Shown: positions 17,234 to 26,074 of the stretch, in pieces
How the letters are laid out: each line of letters opens with the position of its first letter
Numbering within the stretch: position 1 is the stretch's first letter
Source: CAYYIS01 sp964470965
Lineage (GTDB): Bacteria; JAAXHH01; JABIQT01
NCBI GenBank assembly: GCA_964470965.1
Contig: CAYYIS010000004.1
Span: 62,001-126,000, forward strand
Length of the DNA stretch: 64,000 nt
Reading direction: 5' to 3'
Program-made: the position numbers and the translations under genes
Notes under the pieces: model-generated
Databases searched by the model: none
What the model was told of the DNA's origin: nothing
What the model saw: the letters and a program-made list of their open reading frames with translations, nothing else

Positions 17234-18490
17234 ATGATCCGGATCTCCGCCCCTAAAAACCGCCTTCTCGACGATGATGTCATTCGCCAGGCGCTGACTG
17301 CCGCCCTCGAAGGACGTCACATTAACGACCGTGTGCTGGTACTTGTTCCCGACCATACCCGGAGCATGCCTTTACCCTTTCTATTCCGGTGTTTGACGAA
17401 TGTTCTGAATGATACCCGCCAGCTCGATTTCATGATCGCCCTGGGTACCCATCCGCCACTCAGGGACGAAAGAATAAGGAAACTGATGGGTATCACATCC
17501 GATGAACGGCACATTTCCTACCGCCACGTGGGTCTGCTCAACCACGCATGGAATTCGTCCGATGCGTTGGCGTCCATCGGTGTGTTGCCGGAGGATCAGA
17601 TACGGGAGATCGCGGGAGTCCACTGGCATCCATCTCTCAGCGGTGATGTGGAAGTGAAAGTGAATAAGGCCATACTGTGCTACGATCATATCCTAATTCT
17701 GGGCCCTACATTTCCTCACGAGGTGGCGGGATTTTCCGGAGGAGCAAAGTATTTCTTTCCTGGTATCTCCGGTCCGGAAATGATCAACAAAACCCACTGG
17801 CTGGGGGCCCTGACCGGCGTCCCGCGTACCATCGGCATCAAAGACACCCCGGTGCGCGCCATGATACACGCGGCAGCCGAACATATCCCGACGCCGACCA
17901 CGCTCATCAGTGTAGTGGTCGAAGGGGACGGCCTGGCCGGCATGTTCATTGGAGATTACCATGATGCCTGGTCCGAAGCTGCTGATCTGTCTGCCCGACG
18001 GCATATCACGTGGGTGGACAAACCATTCAAGAAGGTGCTCTCCTGCGCCCCACCCATGTATGACGAATTATGGACCGCCGGGAAAGCCATGTATAAGCTG
18101 GAACCGGCATTGGCCGAAGGGGCCGAGTTGACGATTTACGCGCCCCATCTGGATGTGGTGAGTCACGCTCACGGCCGATATATTTATGAAGCCGGCTACC
18201 ATGTTTTACCGTATTTTCTTGAGCAGTGGGACCGGTTCAAGCACATCCCATCGGGCGTCCTGGCCCACTGCACTCATGTCCGCGGCGACGGCACCTACGA
18301 AAACGGAGTCGAGCATGGCCGGGCCTCGGTCTTACTGGCCACCGCCCTGTCCCCGGAGGATTGCGAGCGCCTGGCGCTGGACCACGTGTCCCCCGCCGCA
18401 ATCGATCCGGCGGAATGGCTAGACCGGGAGGGTGAAGGCATACTTTACGTCCCCAAGGCCGGAGAGATGCTCTACCGGGTACGATCGTGA
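17234..18490 (+). CDS. LarA-like nickel-pincer racemase family protein (DUF2088)
   Basis: A 418-residue homologue of lactate racemase LarA, which uses a nickel-pincer nucleotide cofactor to racemise or epimerise 2-hydroxyacids. Key residues are kept with the same spacing as in LarA: D40 and R43 in PDHTRS, H73 in ALGTHPP, H162 in FPHEVAGFSGGAK, K172 (the lysine that binds the cofactor thiocarbonyl) and H188 in KTHWLGA. The C-terminal DELWTAGKAM retains the lysine of the DxxxQxxK element but not the glutamine. Cofactor genes larB, larC and larE are not in the window. The next gene follows after 27 bases. LarA homologues act on many hydroxyacids, so lactate should not be assumed. Confidence 0.85.
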   Translation: MIRISAPKNRLLDDDVIRQALTAALEGRHINDRVLVLVPDHTRSMPLPFLFRCLTNVLNDTRQLDFMIALGTHPPLRDERIRKLMGITSDERHISYRHVGLLNHAWNSSDALASIGVLPEDQIREIAGVHWHPSLSGDVEVKVNKAILCYDHILILGPTFPHEVAGFSGGAKYFFPGISGPEMINKTHWLGALTGVPRTIGIKDTPVRAMIHAAAEHIPTPTTLISVVVEGDGLAGMFIGDYHDAWSEAADLSARRHITWVDKPFKKVLSCAPPMYDELWTAGKAMYKLEPALAEGAELTIYAPHLDVVSHAHGRYIYEAGYHVLPYFLEQWDRFKHIPSGVLAHCTHVRGDGTYENGVEHGRASVLLATALSPEDCERLALDHVSPAAIDPAEWLDREGEGILYVPKAGEMLYRVRS

Positions 18491-18517
18491 ATCATCTTGA
18501 CACTAAAAGGAGCCGAT

Positions 18518-19849
18518 ATGCCTTCAACCGAAGCACTCAAACAGAAAGCATGTGAATCGATCGAAGCGCGGCGTAACGAGATCATCGGTGTCGGTGAATC
18601 CATTATGGATGCTCCGGAACTGGGATTCAAAGAACATAGAACAGCCGATCGTGTAAAGGGCATCTTTCGGAAACTGGAGCTGCCGTTTGAAGACGGGCTG
18701 GCTATTACCGGCGTTAAGGCGATTCTGCACGGCGCGAAGCCGGGTCCGACTATTGCACTCATGGGCGAACTGGACGCACTTCAAGTACCGGGTCACCCTC
18801 GGGAAGATCCGGAAACACACGCTGCCCATGCCTGCGGCCACAATGCCCAGATTGCCGGACTTATGGGCGCCGCCATGGGGCTTGCGCGTTCTGGTGTCGC
18901 GGAACATCTGGCGGGCAACATCGTCTTCTTGGCCGTACCCGCAGAGGAGTTCGTGGAAATCGACTACCGCATCGGGCTGGTCAAATCCGGGGCCACATCT
19001 TTTCTGACCGGCAAGCAGGAGCTGGTGAAACAGGGCAAGTTTGAAGACATCGACATGGCTGTCATGATCCACACTACCGGTCCCGATGTCACGGAAGGCA
19101 GCATGGGCGTCGCTTGCTCTTCGAACGGTTTTTTGGCGAAGAACATCCGCTTCACGGGCAAAGCCTCCCACGCCGGAGGATCGCCGGAAAAAGGCGTGAA
19201 CGCCCTGTATGCAGCCCAACTCGCACTCAACGCCATCAATGCACAGCGGGAAACGTTTCGTGACGGCGATTGCGTGCGTGTGCATCCCATCATCACCAAG
19301 GGCGGCGACCAGCTGAATATCATACCGGCGGACGTCACCATGGAAACCTACGTACGCGCTAAAACCGCGGACGCCATCCTGGACGCTGCCCATAAAGTGG
19401 ACCGCTCCCTGCGAGGAGCAGCCATGGCCATGGGGTGCCGCGTGGAGATCGAAACTGTGCCCGGAAACCTGCCACTCCGAAACGATCCGGCGCTGACGGA
19501 TGTTTTTCGCTCCAACGCGGAACAACTGTTCGGAGAAGACGGCTTCCGTGAGTACGGCCACGGCGGCGGTTCGACCGACGCTGGCGACCTGAGCCAGTTC
19601 ATGCCAGTGCTCCATCCGGTCATGACCGGTGCCGCCGGCACACACCACCAGACCGACTGGCACATCGCTGATCCCGATGCCGGATACATGGCACCTGCAA
19701 AAACCCTGGCCATGATGGCGGTCGATCTACTGTCTGATGAAGGAAGCAGAGCCCGTGAAGTTCTGGATCTATTCGAGCCAACCATGTCCAGAGAAGAGTA
19801 TCTGGACCGACAGCAGGCAGTTTTCAAGACGGAATCGTTCTCGGAATAA
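18518..19849 (+). CDS. M20D amidohydrolase (AbgB-like)
   Basis: A 443-residue metalloamidase of the M20D group, nearest in feel to aminobenzoyl-glutamate utilisation protein B. It would cleave an N-acyl or amide-linked amino acid with a two-metal centre. The start is fixed by AAAAGGAG five bases upstream. Landmarks are GELDAL, HAACGHNAQ-type metal site (HACGHNAQIAG), a dimerisation domain with NIRFTGKASHAGGSPEKG, and the C-terminal GGGSTDAGDLSQFMP and GTHHQTDWH. It lies between the LarA-like gene and a PhyH gene, all on one strand, suggesting hydrolysis of an amide precursor or product in the same route. Confidence 0.85.
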   Translation: MPSTEALKQKACESIEARRNEIIGVGESIMDAPELGFKEHRTADRVKGIFRKLELPFEDGLAITGVKAILHGAKPGPTIALMGELDALQVPGHPREDPETHAAHACGHNAQIAGLMGAAMGLARSGVAEHLAGNIVFLAVPAEEFVEIDYRIGLVKSGATSFLTGKQELVKQGKFEDIDMAVMIHTTGPDVTEGSMGVACSSNGFLAKNIRFTGKASHAGGSPEKGVNALYAAQLALNAINAQRETFRDGDCVRVHPIITKGGDQLNIIPADVTMETYVRAKTADAILDAAHKVDRSLRGAAMAMGCRVEIETVPGNLPLRNDPALTDVFRSNAEQLFGEDGFREYGHGGGSTDAGDLSQFMPVLHPVMTGAAGTHHQTDWHIADPDAGYMAPAKTLAMMAVDLLSDEGSRAREVLDLFEPTMSREEYLDRQQAVFKTESFSE

Positions 19850-19890
19850 GAGGCGCAGCTTTACCGTGCAGGCTGATCCCCGGAGATCCT

Positions 19891-20769
19891 ATGTTCAGCG
19901 ATCCAGAAGATTTTGTGATGATGAGCGAACGTGAGAAATACCTGTACGACCTGCAGGGATTTCTCGTGATCCGCAATCTACTCTCCACGGAGGAAGTTAA
20001 GGCGCTGAACGACGCACTGGATGCCAATGCCCACAAAACCAGCGAGCACGGCCCGCCGGGCGGAATGGACGGAACACCGCTGGAAGGCACGCAGAGTCAG
20101 TATATCCATTATCACGGGATGCTGACATGGGACCGGCCCCATTGTCAGCCCTTTCGAGACCTGCTCGCGCATAGGAAATTGATCCCCCATCTCAACACCA
20201 TGATGGGGCGGGGATGGAAACTGGATCACAACATCGATGTGCTGACATCCAAAACAGGAGCCGAAGGACTGCCTTTCCACGGCAACAGCACCGGAAAATT
20301 CGCCGGGTCGAGCTATTACGTGTACGACGATGGCCGTATGCGCAGCGGACTGATCGTATGCCAGTTCTACCTGAAAGACGTGAATCCTGGCGACGGCGGG
20401 CTCACTGTTATACCGGGCAGCCACAAAGCCAATTATACCATGCCGTTCTACATCAGGCATTATGAAGACAATCAGGAAATTTACCAACACATCACCGTAA
20501 AAGCGGGCGATGTGGTCATCTTCAACGAGGCCACCACCCACGGTGCTCTGCCCTGGAAAGGCAAGGAGGATCGGCGCTGTGTACTGTACCGTTACATCCC
20601 AAAGTACATGCACTACGATGGCGGATATTATGAAACAAGATTGCCCGATTGGATGGAGGAACTCACCGATGCCCAGCGCGCGGTTCTGGAGCCGCCTTAT
20701 GTCTACAACCGTCCGCTCATAGAAGATGACGGGGAGACGGTAGTACGCCCAAAACGTGAAGGGTTCTAA
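19891..20769 (+). CDS. PhyH-like oxygenase with noncanonical HGN iron motif
   Basis: A 292-residue PhyH-family protein starting at ATG 19891 with GGAG five bases upstream. The fold landmarks are present: GLTVIPGSHKANY, distal H217 in ATTHGALPW, and basic residues R228/R229 for 2-oxoglutarate. The first iron motif reads LPFHGNSTG, so the acidic ligand of HxD is asparagine 132. The same subfamily appears at 38962-39837 with HGG. Loss of the acid is seen in halogenases (A or G there) and in inactive homologues; with Asn either altered chemistry or lost activity is possible. It follows the M20D gene by 41 bases and precedes an unknown gene by 79. Confidence 0.8.
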   Translation: MFSDPEDFVMMSEREKYLYDLQGFLVIRNLLSTEEVKALNDALDANAHKTSEHGPPGGMDGTPLEGTQSQYIHYHGMLTWDRPHCQPFRDLLAHRKLIPHLNTMMGRGWKLDHNIDVLTSKTGAEGLPFHGNSTGKFAGSSYYVYDDGRMRSGLIVCQFYLKDVNPGDGGLTVIPGSHKANYTMPFYIRHYEDNQEIYQHITVKAGDVVIFNEATTHGALPWKGKEDRRCVLYRYIPKYMHYDGGYYETRLPDWMEELTDAQRAVLEPPYVYNRPLIEDDGETVVRPKREGF

Positions 20770-20848
20770 AATCATTTTAATGCCTGCTATCATTTAGGGG
20801 CCGACGGGATCAAACCCCTAACAATAGGCGTTGGTAAAGGACATATCC

Positions 20849-22027
20849 ATGTCACACCGTAAACGCATCGCGGCCATCATCACCGAATATCGGCCCAATT
20901 CACATGCAGATGTGATCGTAACCAAATACCTGAAGGGATTTCCGACGGACGAGGGGCTCATACCGGCACGTACGGATATCGCCTCCATGTACGTGGACCA
21001 GTTCGCAGATAACGATATGGGCCGTTTGGTTGCGCAGGAACACGGGGTACCGATTTATCCGAGCATCGTCCAGGCGTTGACACTGGGTGGTACGGACCTA
21101 GCCGTGGATGGGGTCCTGCTGATTGGCGAGCATGGTGATTATGCCTGGAACGAGAAGGAGCAGCACCTGTTTCCGCGAAAGTATTTCATGGAACAGATTA
21201 GCGGCGTCATGGCCACGAGCGGCCGTGCCGTGCCGATTTTCAATGACAAACACCTGTCTTACAACTGGCATGACGCAAAATGGATGTACGATAGGGCAGC
21301 GCAACTGGATGCACCGTTTATGGCCGGGTCCTCACTCCCGTTTTTCTGGCGTAACCCCTGGCTCGAGCATGAGCGGGAAACACCGATCACGCAGGCGGTC
21401 GCCATCGGGTACTCGGGCCTGGACATTTACGGATTTCACACCCTGGAAACGCTTCAATGCATGGTGGAACGACGTGTCGGCGGCGAAACCGGTGTCGCCG
21501 CCGTGACTTGCCTGGAAGGCGATGCCGTCTGGGATGCGGCGGACATCCATGTCTGGCCACTCGACCTGGCGGAAGCCGCATGCGAGAAGATACAAAACAA
21601 ACCGGACGGTCAGATGAAAGAACATTGCGAGAATCCGGCGCTGTTCATCGTCGAGTACCGTGACGGCCTGCAGGGAAATATCCTGATGCTGAACGGCTAT
21701 GTGACAGACCTGGCCTATGCGGCACGTGTGGAAGGAGAGATCGTCGCCTCCGAGTTTTACTGTCCGCAGGCGCCACACGCCCATTTCAGTTATCTCGGCC
21801 TGAATGTCGAAGAGATGTTTCTCTCCGAACGCCCCACCTACCCCATCGAACGCACCCTGTTAACAACCGGTATCCTGGAAGCCGCGCTCGATTCTCGATT
21901 CCAGGGTCATGTCAGGCTCGAAACACCACACCTGAACGTGTCTTATTCTTCTTATGACCACATCCCCTGGCGACCTACATCCCCCCGTCCGTCCGGCGCC
22001 TCTCTGATACCATTCGGCCATGAATAA
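20849..22027 (+). CDS. Conserved-looking protein of unknown function (392 residues)
   Basis: Starts at MSHRKRIAAIITEYRP, with TAAAGGA seven bases upstream. The N-terminus has a beta-strand then a histidine/aspartate turn (NSHADVIVTKYL), and DGVLLIGEHGDYAWNEKEQ is a strongly patterned glycine/acid loop. VPIFNDKHLSYNWHDAKWMYD, GSSLPFFWRNPWLEHE and SGLDIYGFHTLETLQCM are rich in aromatic and histidine residues, as in an enzyme pocket. There is no signal peptide or membrane segment. I do not recognise the family. It ends the cluster with the LarA-like racemase, M20D amidase and HGN PhyH, so it probably acts on the same compounds. Confidence 0.75.
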   Translation: MSHRKRIAAIITEYRPNSHADVIVTKYLKGFPTDEGLIPARTDIASMYVDQFADNDMGRLVAQEHGVPIYPSIVQALTLGGTDLAVDGVLLIGEHGDYAWNEKEQHLFPRKYFMEQISGVMATSGRAVPIFNDKHLSYNWHDAKWMYDRAAQLDAPFMAGSSLPFFWRNPWLEHERETPITQAVAIGYSGLDIYGFHTLETLQCMVERRVGGETGVAAVTCLEGDAVWDAADIHVWPLDLAEAACEKIQNKPDGQMKEHCENPALFIVEYRDGLQGNILMLNGYVTDLAYAARVEGEIVASEFYCPQAPHAHFSYLGLNVEEMFLSERPTYPIERTLLTTGILEAALDSRFQGHVRLETPHLNVSYSSYDHIPWRPTSPRPSGASLIPFGHE

Positions 22028-22323
22028 TCCTGACTTTATTTACAATGCTGAAATAAAACCACTATGAAGGACTTCCCGGCTAAACCATCCCACCACCCGG
22101 GACGGATATATTCCTATCAAAGGTATCGCTCTGGAACCGGATCGCCGAATTCGAAGATCTGAATGAGGATTCAGCATTTTCTGATTTATCAGGACACGGT
22201 AGCGGGGGGTGCGAAGATCATCCTTCTGTGTACAGTCCTTCCCGCGCGCGCTATGCAATAAAAAGAGGGATGGATCGACCGTTGTTTGGAAACGATGAAG
22301 GTGTCTTTCCGAGGATAAAACCA

Positions 22324-23991
22324 TCATTCTTCCAGCAGCGTGGCGAGATCGTGGAGTTCTGCCCGTCGGGCACAGGCCGCAGGCGTTGCCCAGGGGCCGT
22401 CCGCCAGATGCGTTTCGGCACCGCTCGAGAGTAGAAAGCCGACCACATCCTCGTGACCGCCGGCAGCGGCGGAGGCCAGCGGAGACCTGCCTTCGAGAGC
22501 GTCCAGAATATTGATATCAGCGCCGTAATCGATGAGTAATTTGACGGTCTCCAGGTGCCCCTTTCCGGCGTGGTGCCACAGCATCGTTTTCCCGGACGAG
22601 TCCCGTTGGTCTACGTTAATCCCGCCATCGATGATCCGTTTCGCGAGGGTCGGATCATCCGGCAACGAAGTCACCCCCTCACCCGAAAGATGCCTGAAGG
22701 CATCGGGATTCCGGCTGAGGAGCGTATCGACAAGCGCCGCATCGTTGCTCCGCAGAATATGCTTTATCATTTCGGCGTCGTATGCCGCCTCCGGATCGTC
22801 TGCCAGTTTCTGGGCCCGTTGTTCAGGCGTCATGACCCATGCCTCGTCCTCGGCTCCGTAAGAACGCAGCAGTTCCTGCATGGCGCTGCATCTGCCAGGA
22901 TGCGTGTGTTCTACTATGGTCAGGGCTGTCCCGGAGGAATCGACGCCTACGGTGGGATTTGCACCACGGTCCAGAAGCAGCCGGGCAGTCTCCAGGTGGT
23001 TACCGGCCGATGCCTCGAACAGGGCTCTCCCGCCAGTTGTCAACGCTTCCATCTGGTTCGGATCAGCACCTGCGTCCAACAGTAGTTTCACGATCTGGGT
23101 ATGACCTTCACGGGCCGCGAAATGGAGTGGACTGTTCCGGGCGGAATCCAGCCTGTTGGCGGCGGCGGCGTCATCGGCCAGGATAGCCTCCACACGTTCC
23201 TGGTCTCCCAGGACGCACGCGATGGTCAAAAAGTAGTCCGCACCTCTGGCCAGTAGATAGCCGGCCACCGCCGACCCAGTTTTGATAGCGCGGCCCATCT
23301 GGCCTTCTTTATGGAACCAGTAGTCCCCGTCGATGGCCAGATGCAGCGGCGTATCGCCGCCAGCCCGGCACGCATCGATATCGGCACCAAGCTCCAGGAA
23401 ACGGTCGATGAGCGGCAGCTGACGGGTGAGCGCCGCCCAGTGCAGGGCACTGGCACCGAATTCGTCGGCCGAGATGGCAAGGTGGGCATTGTCCTGCAAC
23501 ACCGCCTCCACCGTTTTGCTGTCCCGCTCCTTTACGGCATCCCGTAACTTATAGAAATCTTGGTGATAATTATATCGGACCTTCAACTCCTCTTCCAGAA
23601 CCTTGTAGACGTCCCTGAAACCTCGATCTCGCGCAATCTGTAACGGCGTCTGCCACGACGAGTAAAGGTAGTTGGACAACCCTGGATCCGCTCCGGCAGA
23701 CAGTAAGGCCCGAACCACCTCCACATGATCGTTTCGAACAGCCATATATATCGGAAATTCATACCAGTTCTGTATGTTGACCAACGTGGGGTTGTGGACG
23801 ACCAGATCGTTTACGAGACCAAGATCACCGGCGGCGGCCGCACGATACATGGCCCAGGCTTCCCTGCCGTCTACCGTCTCACCATAGTGCGGCACCGGAC
23901 CATCGAATCCACCTGGCAAAGCCATGCGTTCCGCACGTTCCGGATAGACGCCGCGGATGATGGAAATGTCGGGGACACTCGGTTCATTCAT
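22324..23991 (-). CDS. Ankyrin-repeat protein
   Basis: A 555-residue protein built almost wholly of ankyrin repeats, which mediate protein binding. Clear units include GASALHWAALTRQLPLIDRF, GDTPLHLAIDGDYW, NSPLHFAAREGHTQIVKLL, GRALFEASAGNHLETARLLL, KTMLWHHAGKGHLETVKLL and RSPLASAAAGGHEDVVGFLL, each followed by a GAD or GAN turn. Between repeats 4 and 5 an insertion (about 380-430) carries VMTPEQRAQKLADDPEAAYD. No signal peptide or catalytic domain is visible. Its start overlaps the end of the GH127 gene by eight bases, so the two are translationally coupled, an odd partnership. Target unknown. Confidence 0.88.
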   Translation of the reverse strand: MNEPSVPDISIIRGVYPERAERMALPGGFDGPVPHYGETVDGREAWAMYRAAAAGDLGLVNDLVVHNPTLVNIQNWYEFPIYMAVRNDHVEVVRALLSAGADPGLSNYLYSSWQTPLQIARDRGFRDVYKVLEEELKVRYNYHQDFYKLRDAVKERDSKTVEAVLQDNAHLAISADEFGASALHWAALTRQLPLIDRFLELGADIDACRAGGDTPLHLAIDGDYWFHKEGQMGRAIKTGSAVAGYLLARGADYFLTIACVLGDQERVEAILADDAAAANRLDSARNSPLHFAAREGHTQIVKLLLDAGADPNQMEALTTGGRALFEASAGNHLETARLLLDRGANPTVGVDSSGTALTIVEHTHPGRCSAMQELLRSYGAEDEAWVMTPEQRAQKLADDPEAAYDAEMIKHILRSNDAALVDTLLSRNPDAFRHLSGEGVTSLPDDPTLAKRIIDGGINVDQRDSSGKTMLWHHAGKGHLETVKLLIDYGADINILDALEGRSPLASAAAGGHEDVVGFLLSSGAETHLADGPWATPAACARRAELHDLATLLEE

Positions 23992-25906
23992 TTACTTTCA
24001 CCTCTGAAGTAACAGCTCGCAACTGCCGGCTTCTCAGCGGGTTCTTATTAGAAAACGTCTCTGCCGCAGGACCATGCTTCACTGGAATCCACGAGCAGTA
24101 AGGCGTCCCTGCTTCGCCAGAACTGCCAAAATCACACAAACGCAGTGTTCCGCCATCTTCGGTTTTGAATTCCAGGAGCAACTGCGGAGGCATCCAGTCC
24201 GGCCAGGCGACGCGTTTAGGCTCCATATGCGCTCCCTCCAGAAGGGGCAGGTCCAGCATACAGGTGGCCGGATCCCATTTCTCCACATCCCGAACCTGCA
24301 GTTTTTCGCTGTGACGGTTGAGATTGTATCGGTGATCATAAGCCAGCAGGATCGGACCCCGGTACAAGGAGGAGAGCCCTTCACACTCCCGTTCGCCCTG
24401 CCACACGTGCAGCGACATATCCAGCGAGATCTCGATCCGGTCGCCGGATTTCCATCGCCTGTGAATGTTCAGGTAGCGTGCTGCTTTTACCCCCCGGACA
24501 GTATTCCCGTTAACTGTGACGGTTGTTTTCCGAGACCAGTGCGGTATGCGCAATTTCAATACGATTTCAACCGGACTCGAAGGTTTCACCTTTACGGCAA
24601 TCTTACCGTCGAAGGGGTATTCCGTCTCCTGGATAAGAGTCACAAAAAGACCGGGTTTAACCCTGGCTTTCAGAGTCGATCGGCCGTAATAATTCAGGAT
24701 GAGACCGTCTCCATCCTTCATGAGGGCCCAGTCGCTCAGCATGCCGAAGCCCCGCGGGGTATTTACGCTGCAGCAATTCAGCTCGGGCGTACCTTCCCTG
24801 GATTGGAATACAATCGAATGGGCGCTGGCACAGCGGACGCCGTTCATGGGCGTGTTGTAGGTAGCCCATCGACCGGTGGAGGAATGCATGCCCACGACCG
24901 AATTGAGCATCGTGAGTTCCAGTTCGTCGGCTACGATGGAATTGCCGGTGAGTCGCAGCATTTCCACACTCATCGCAGTCCACGCGATCGTACAGCAGGA
25001 TTCGATAGCAGCCAGATGGTACGGATTACCGGTTGCTTTCTCACCGGATGAGAAACCGCCGTTGTTGTGACGATCCAGTTTCACGATGCTCCACCAAATC
25101 TGCTCGAACGCACGCCTGTAAGAGTCTTCACCGGTGATCCAGTAGAGCTCCGCCAGCGCCATGATCGGATGCAGACTCTCCCAACGAGGTTTGGGTGTCT
25201 CGAAGAACTCCCTCCCGCTCAATGCCTGCTGGAGGTAGTCACCTGCCAGATATTCGCCTTTTGAATTTGCTCCGAATTCGTCTACGATCTGCAGTGCCAG
25301 TTTGAGATGCTGTTCCTGCTTTGTCTTGCGGTACAGGAGGCAGAGTGCGTGCACCGGAGCCAGGTTCATCTCGGTGGATCCAGTGTCCACAAGTCGGATT
25401 TTCTTCTTGCCCAGATACTTCCGGCAGAGTAGGTCTGCTATCCGAATGGCGCAGTTCAGCGCGTTTTTATCCCTTGTCTCCTCATGCCAGAGCATGAGCC
25501 CCAGCATGGCGTGATAATGTCCCCAAGTATCCCACGTAGACTGGTCAGAAGCGTTCGTATTGGTCAGCCGATGCTGCTTGGACCACGGTCCAAGGTAGCC
25601 GTCGTCGTCCTGCAGTCCGATGAGAATACCGACGAACTCCTTGAGCCAGGACTTCAGTGCCGAATGATGGGTCACTCGCAGGACCTGGACGGCTCCAGTC
25701 AGATACTTTCCGGCGAACTCACCTGCCCAGGGTACCATCTGTCGCAATGGCGAGACATCACGGTCTCTAAACATCTCGAGCATGCCGGGGTTTGCCCTGG
25801 GTGCTATGAGCAGCCACTGTTCCGTGACACCTTTGAGGTAATCACCTACAAAACCTTCCAGCCGAATATCCGTCTTTGGTATTCTTGTGCATACGGGTTT
25901 CATCAA
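23984..25906 (-). CDS. GH127-like beta-L-arabinofuranosidase (DUF1680)
   Basis: A 640-residue glycoside hydrolase with an alpha/alpha-barrel and C-terminal beta domains. The cysteine-zinc site of family GH127 is complete: E302 and C304 in AIESCCT, and C378-C379 in ELNCCSVN, one of which is the nucleophile. E289 in SSGEKATG fits the general acid/base, 13 residues before E302 (16 in HypBA1, so this loop is shorter). No signal peptide is seen, so it is probably cytoplasmic and acts on imported oligosaccharides. MM at the start offers two ATGs. The downstream ankyrin gene overlaps by eight bases. Related families GH142 and GH146 share the fold, so the linkage specificity is not certain. Confidence 0.82.
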   Translation of the reverse strand: MMKPVCTRIPKTDIRLEGFVGDYLKGVTEQWLLIAPRANPGMLEMFRDRDVSPLRQMVPWAGEFAGKYLTGAVQVLRVTHHSALKSWLKEFVGILIGLQDDDGYLGPWSKQHRLTNTNASDQSTWDTWGHYHAMLGLMLWHEETRDKNALNCAIRIADLLCRKYLGKKKIRLVDTGSTEMNLAPVHALCLLYRKTKQEQHLKLALQIVDEFGANSKGEYLAGDYLQQALSGREFFETPKPRWESLHPIMALAELYWITGEDSYRRAFEQIWWSIVKLDRHNNGGFSSGEKATGNPYHLAAIESCCTIAWTAMSVEMLRLTGNSIVADELELTMLNSVVGMHSSTGRWATYNTPMNGVRCASAHSIVFQSREGTPELNCCSVNTPRGFGMLSDWALMKDGDGLILNYYGRSTLKARVKPGLFVTLIQETEYPFDGKIAVKVKPSSPVEIVLKLRIPHWSRKTTVTVNGNTVRGVKAARYLNIHRRWKSGDRIEISLDMSLHVWQGERECEGLSSLYRGPILLAYDHRYNLNRHSEKLQVRDVEKWDPATCMLDLPLLEGAHMEPKRVAWPDWMPPQLLLEFKTEDGGTLRLCDFGSSGEAGTPYCSWIPVKHGPAAETFSNKNPLRSRQLRAVTSEVKVNE

Positions 25907-26074
25907 CGGTTTCCTTTCTTGGAGTCTATCCGAAAACCTGGTCGTCTATTGGAAAACGAGTGAAAGGGATACAGTCAAGGCGTGGGAAACAGGGGTATTA
26001 ACTATAGAACGATGCCGCGCAACACATGCGGTAACCATTGCAACCACTCAAAACCAAAATGGTCCGTCAGCCGC

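Noticed and set aside
18524..19663. 379-codon minus-strand frame
   Set aside because: Antisense shadow of the M20D amidohydrolase, whose metal motifs and ribosome site are clear; the frame has no recognisable domain.
19891..20769. HNID (113-116) as the real HxD iron motif of the HGN PhyH
   Set aside because: It is one strand too early when aligned with the other PhyH proteins here; the HGN position matches their HxD.
19978..20793. 271-codon minus-strand frame
   Set aside because: Antisense to the HGN PhyH gene, which has start, ribosome site and conserved turn.
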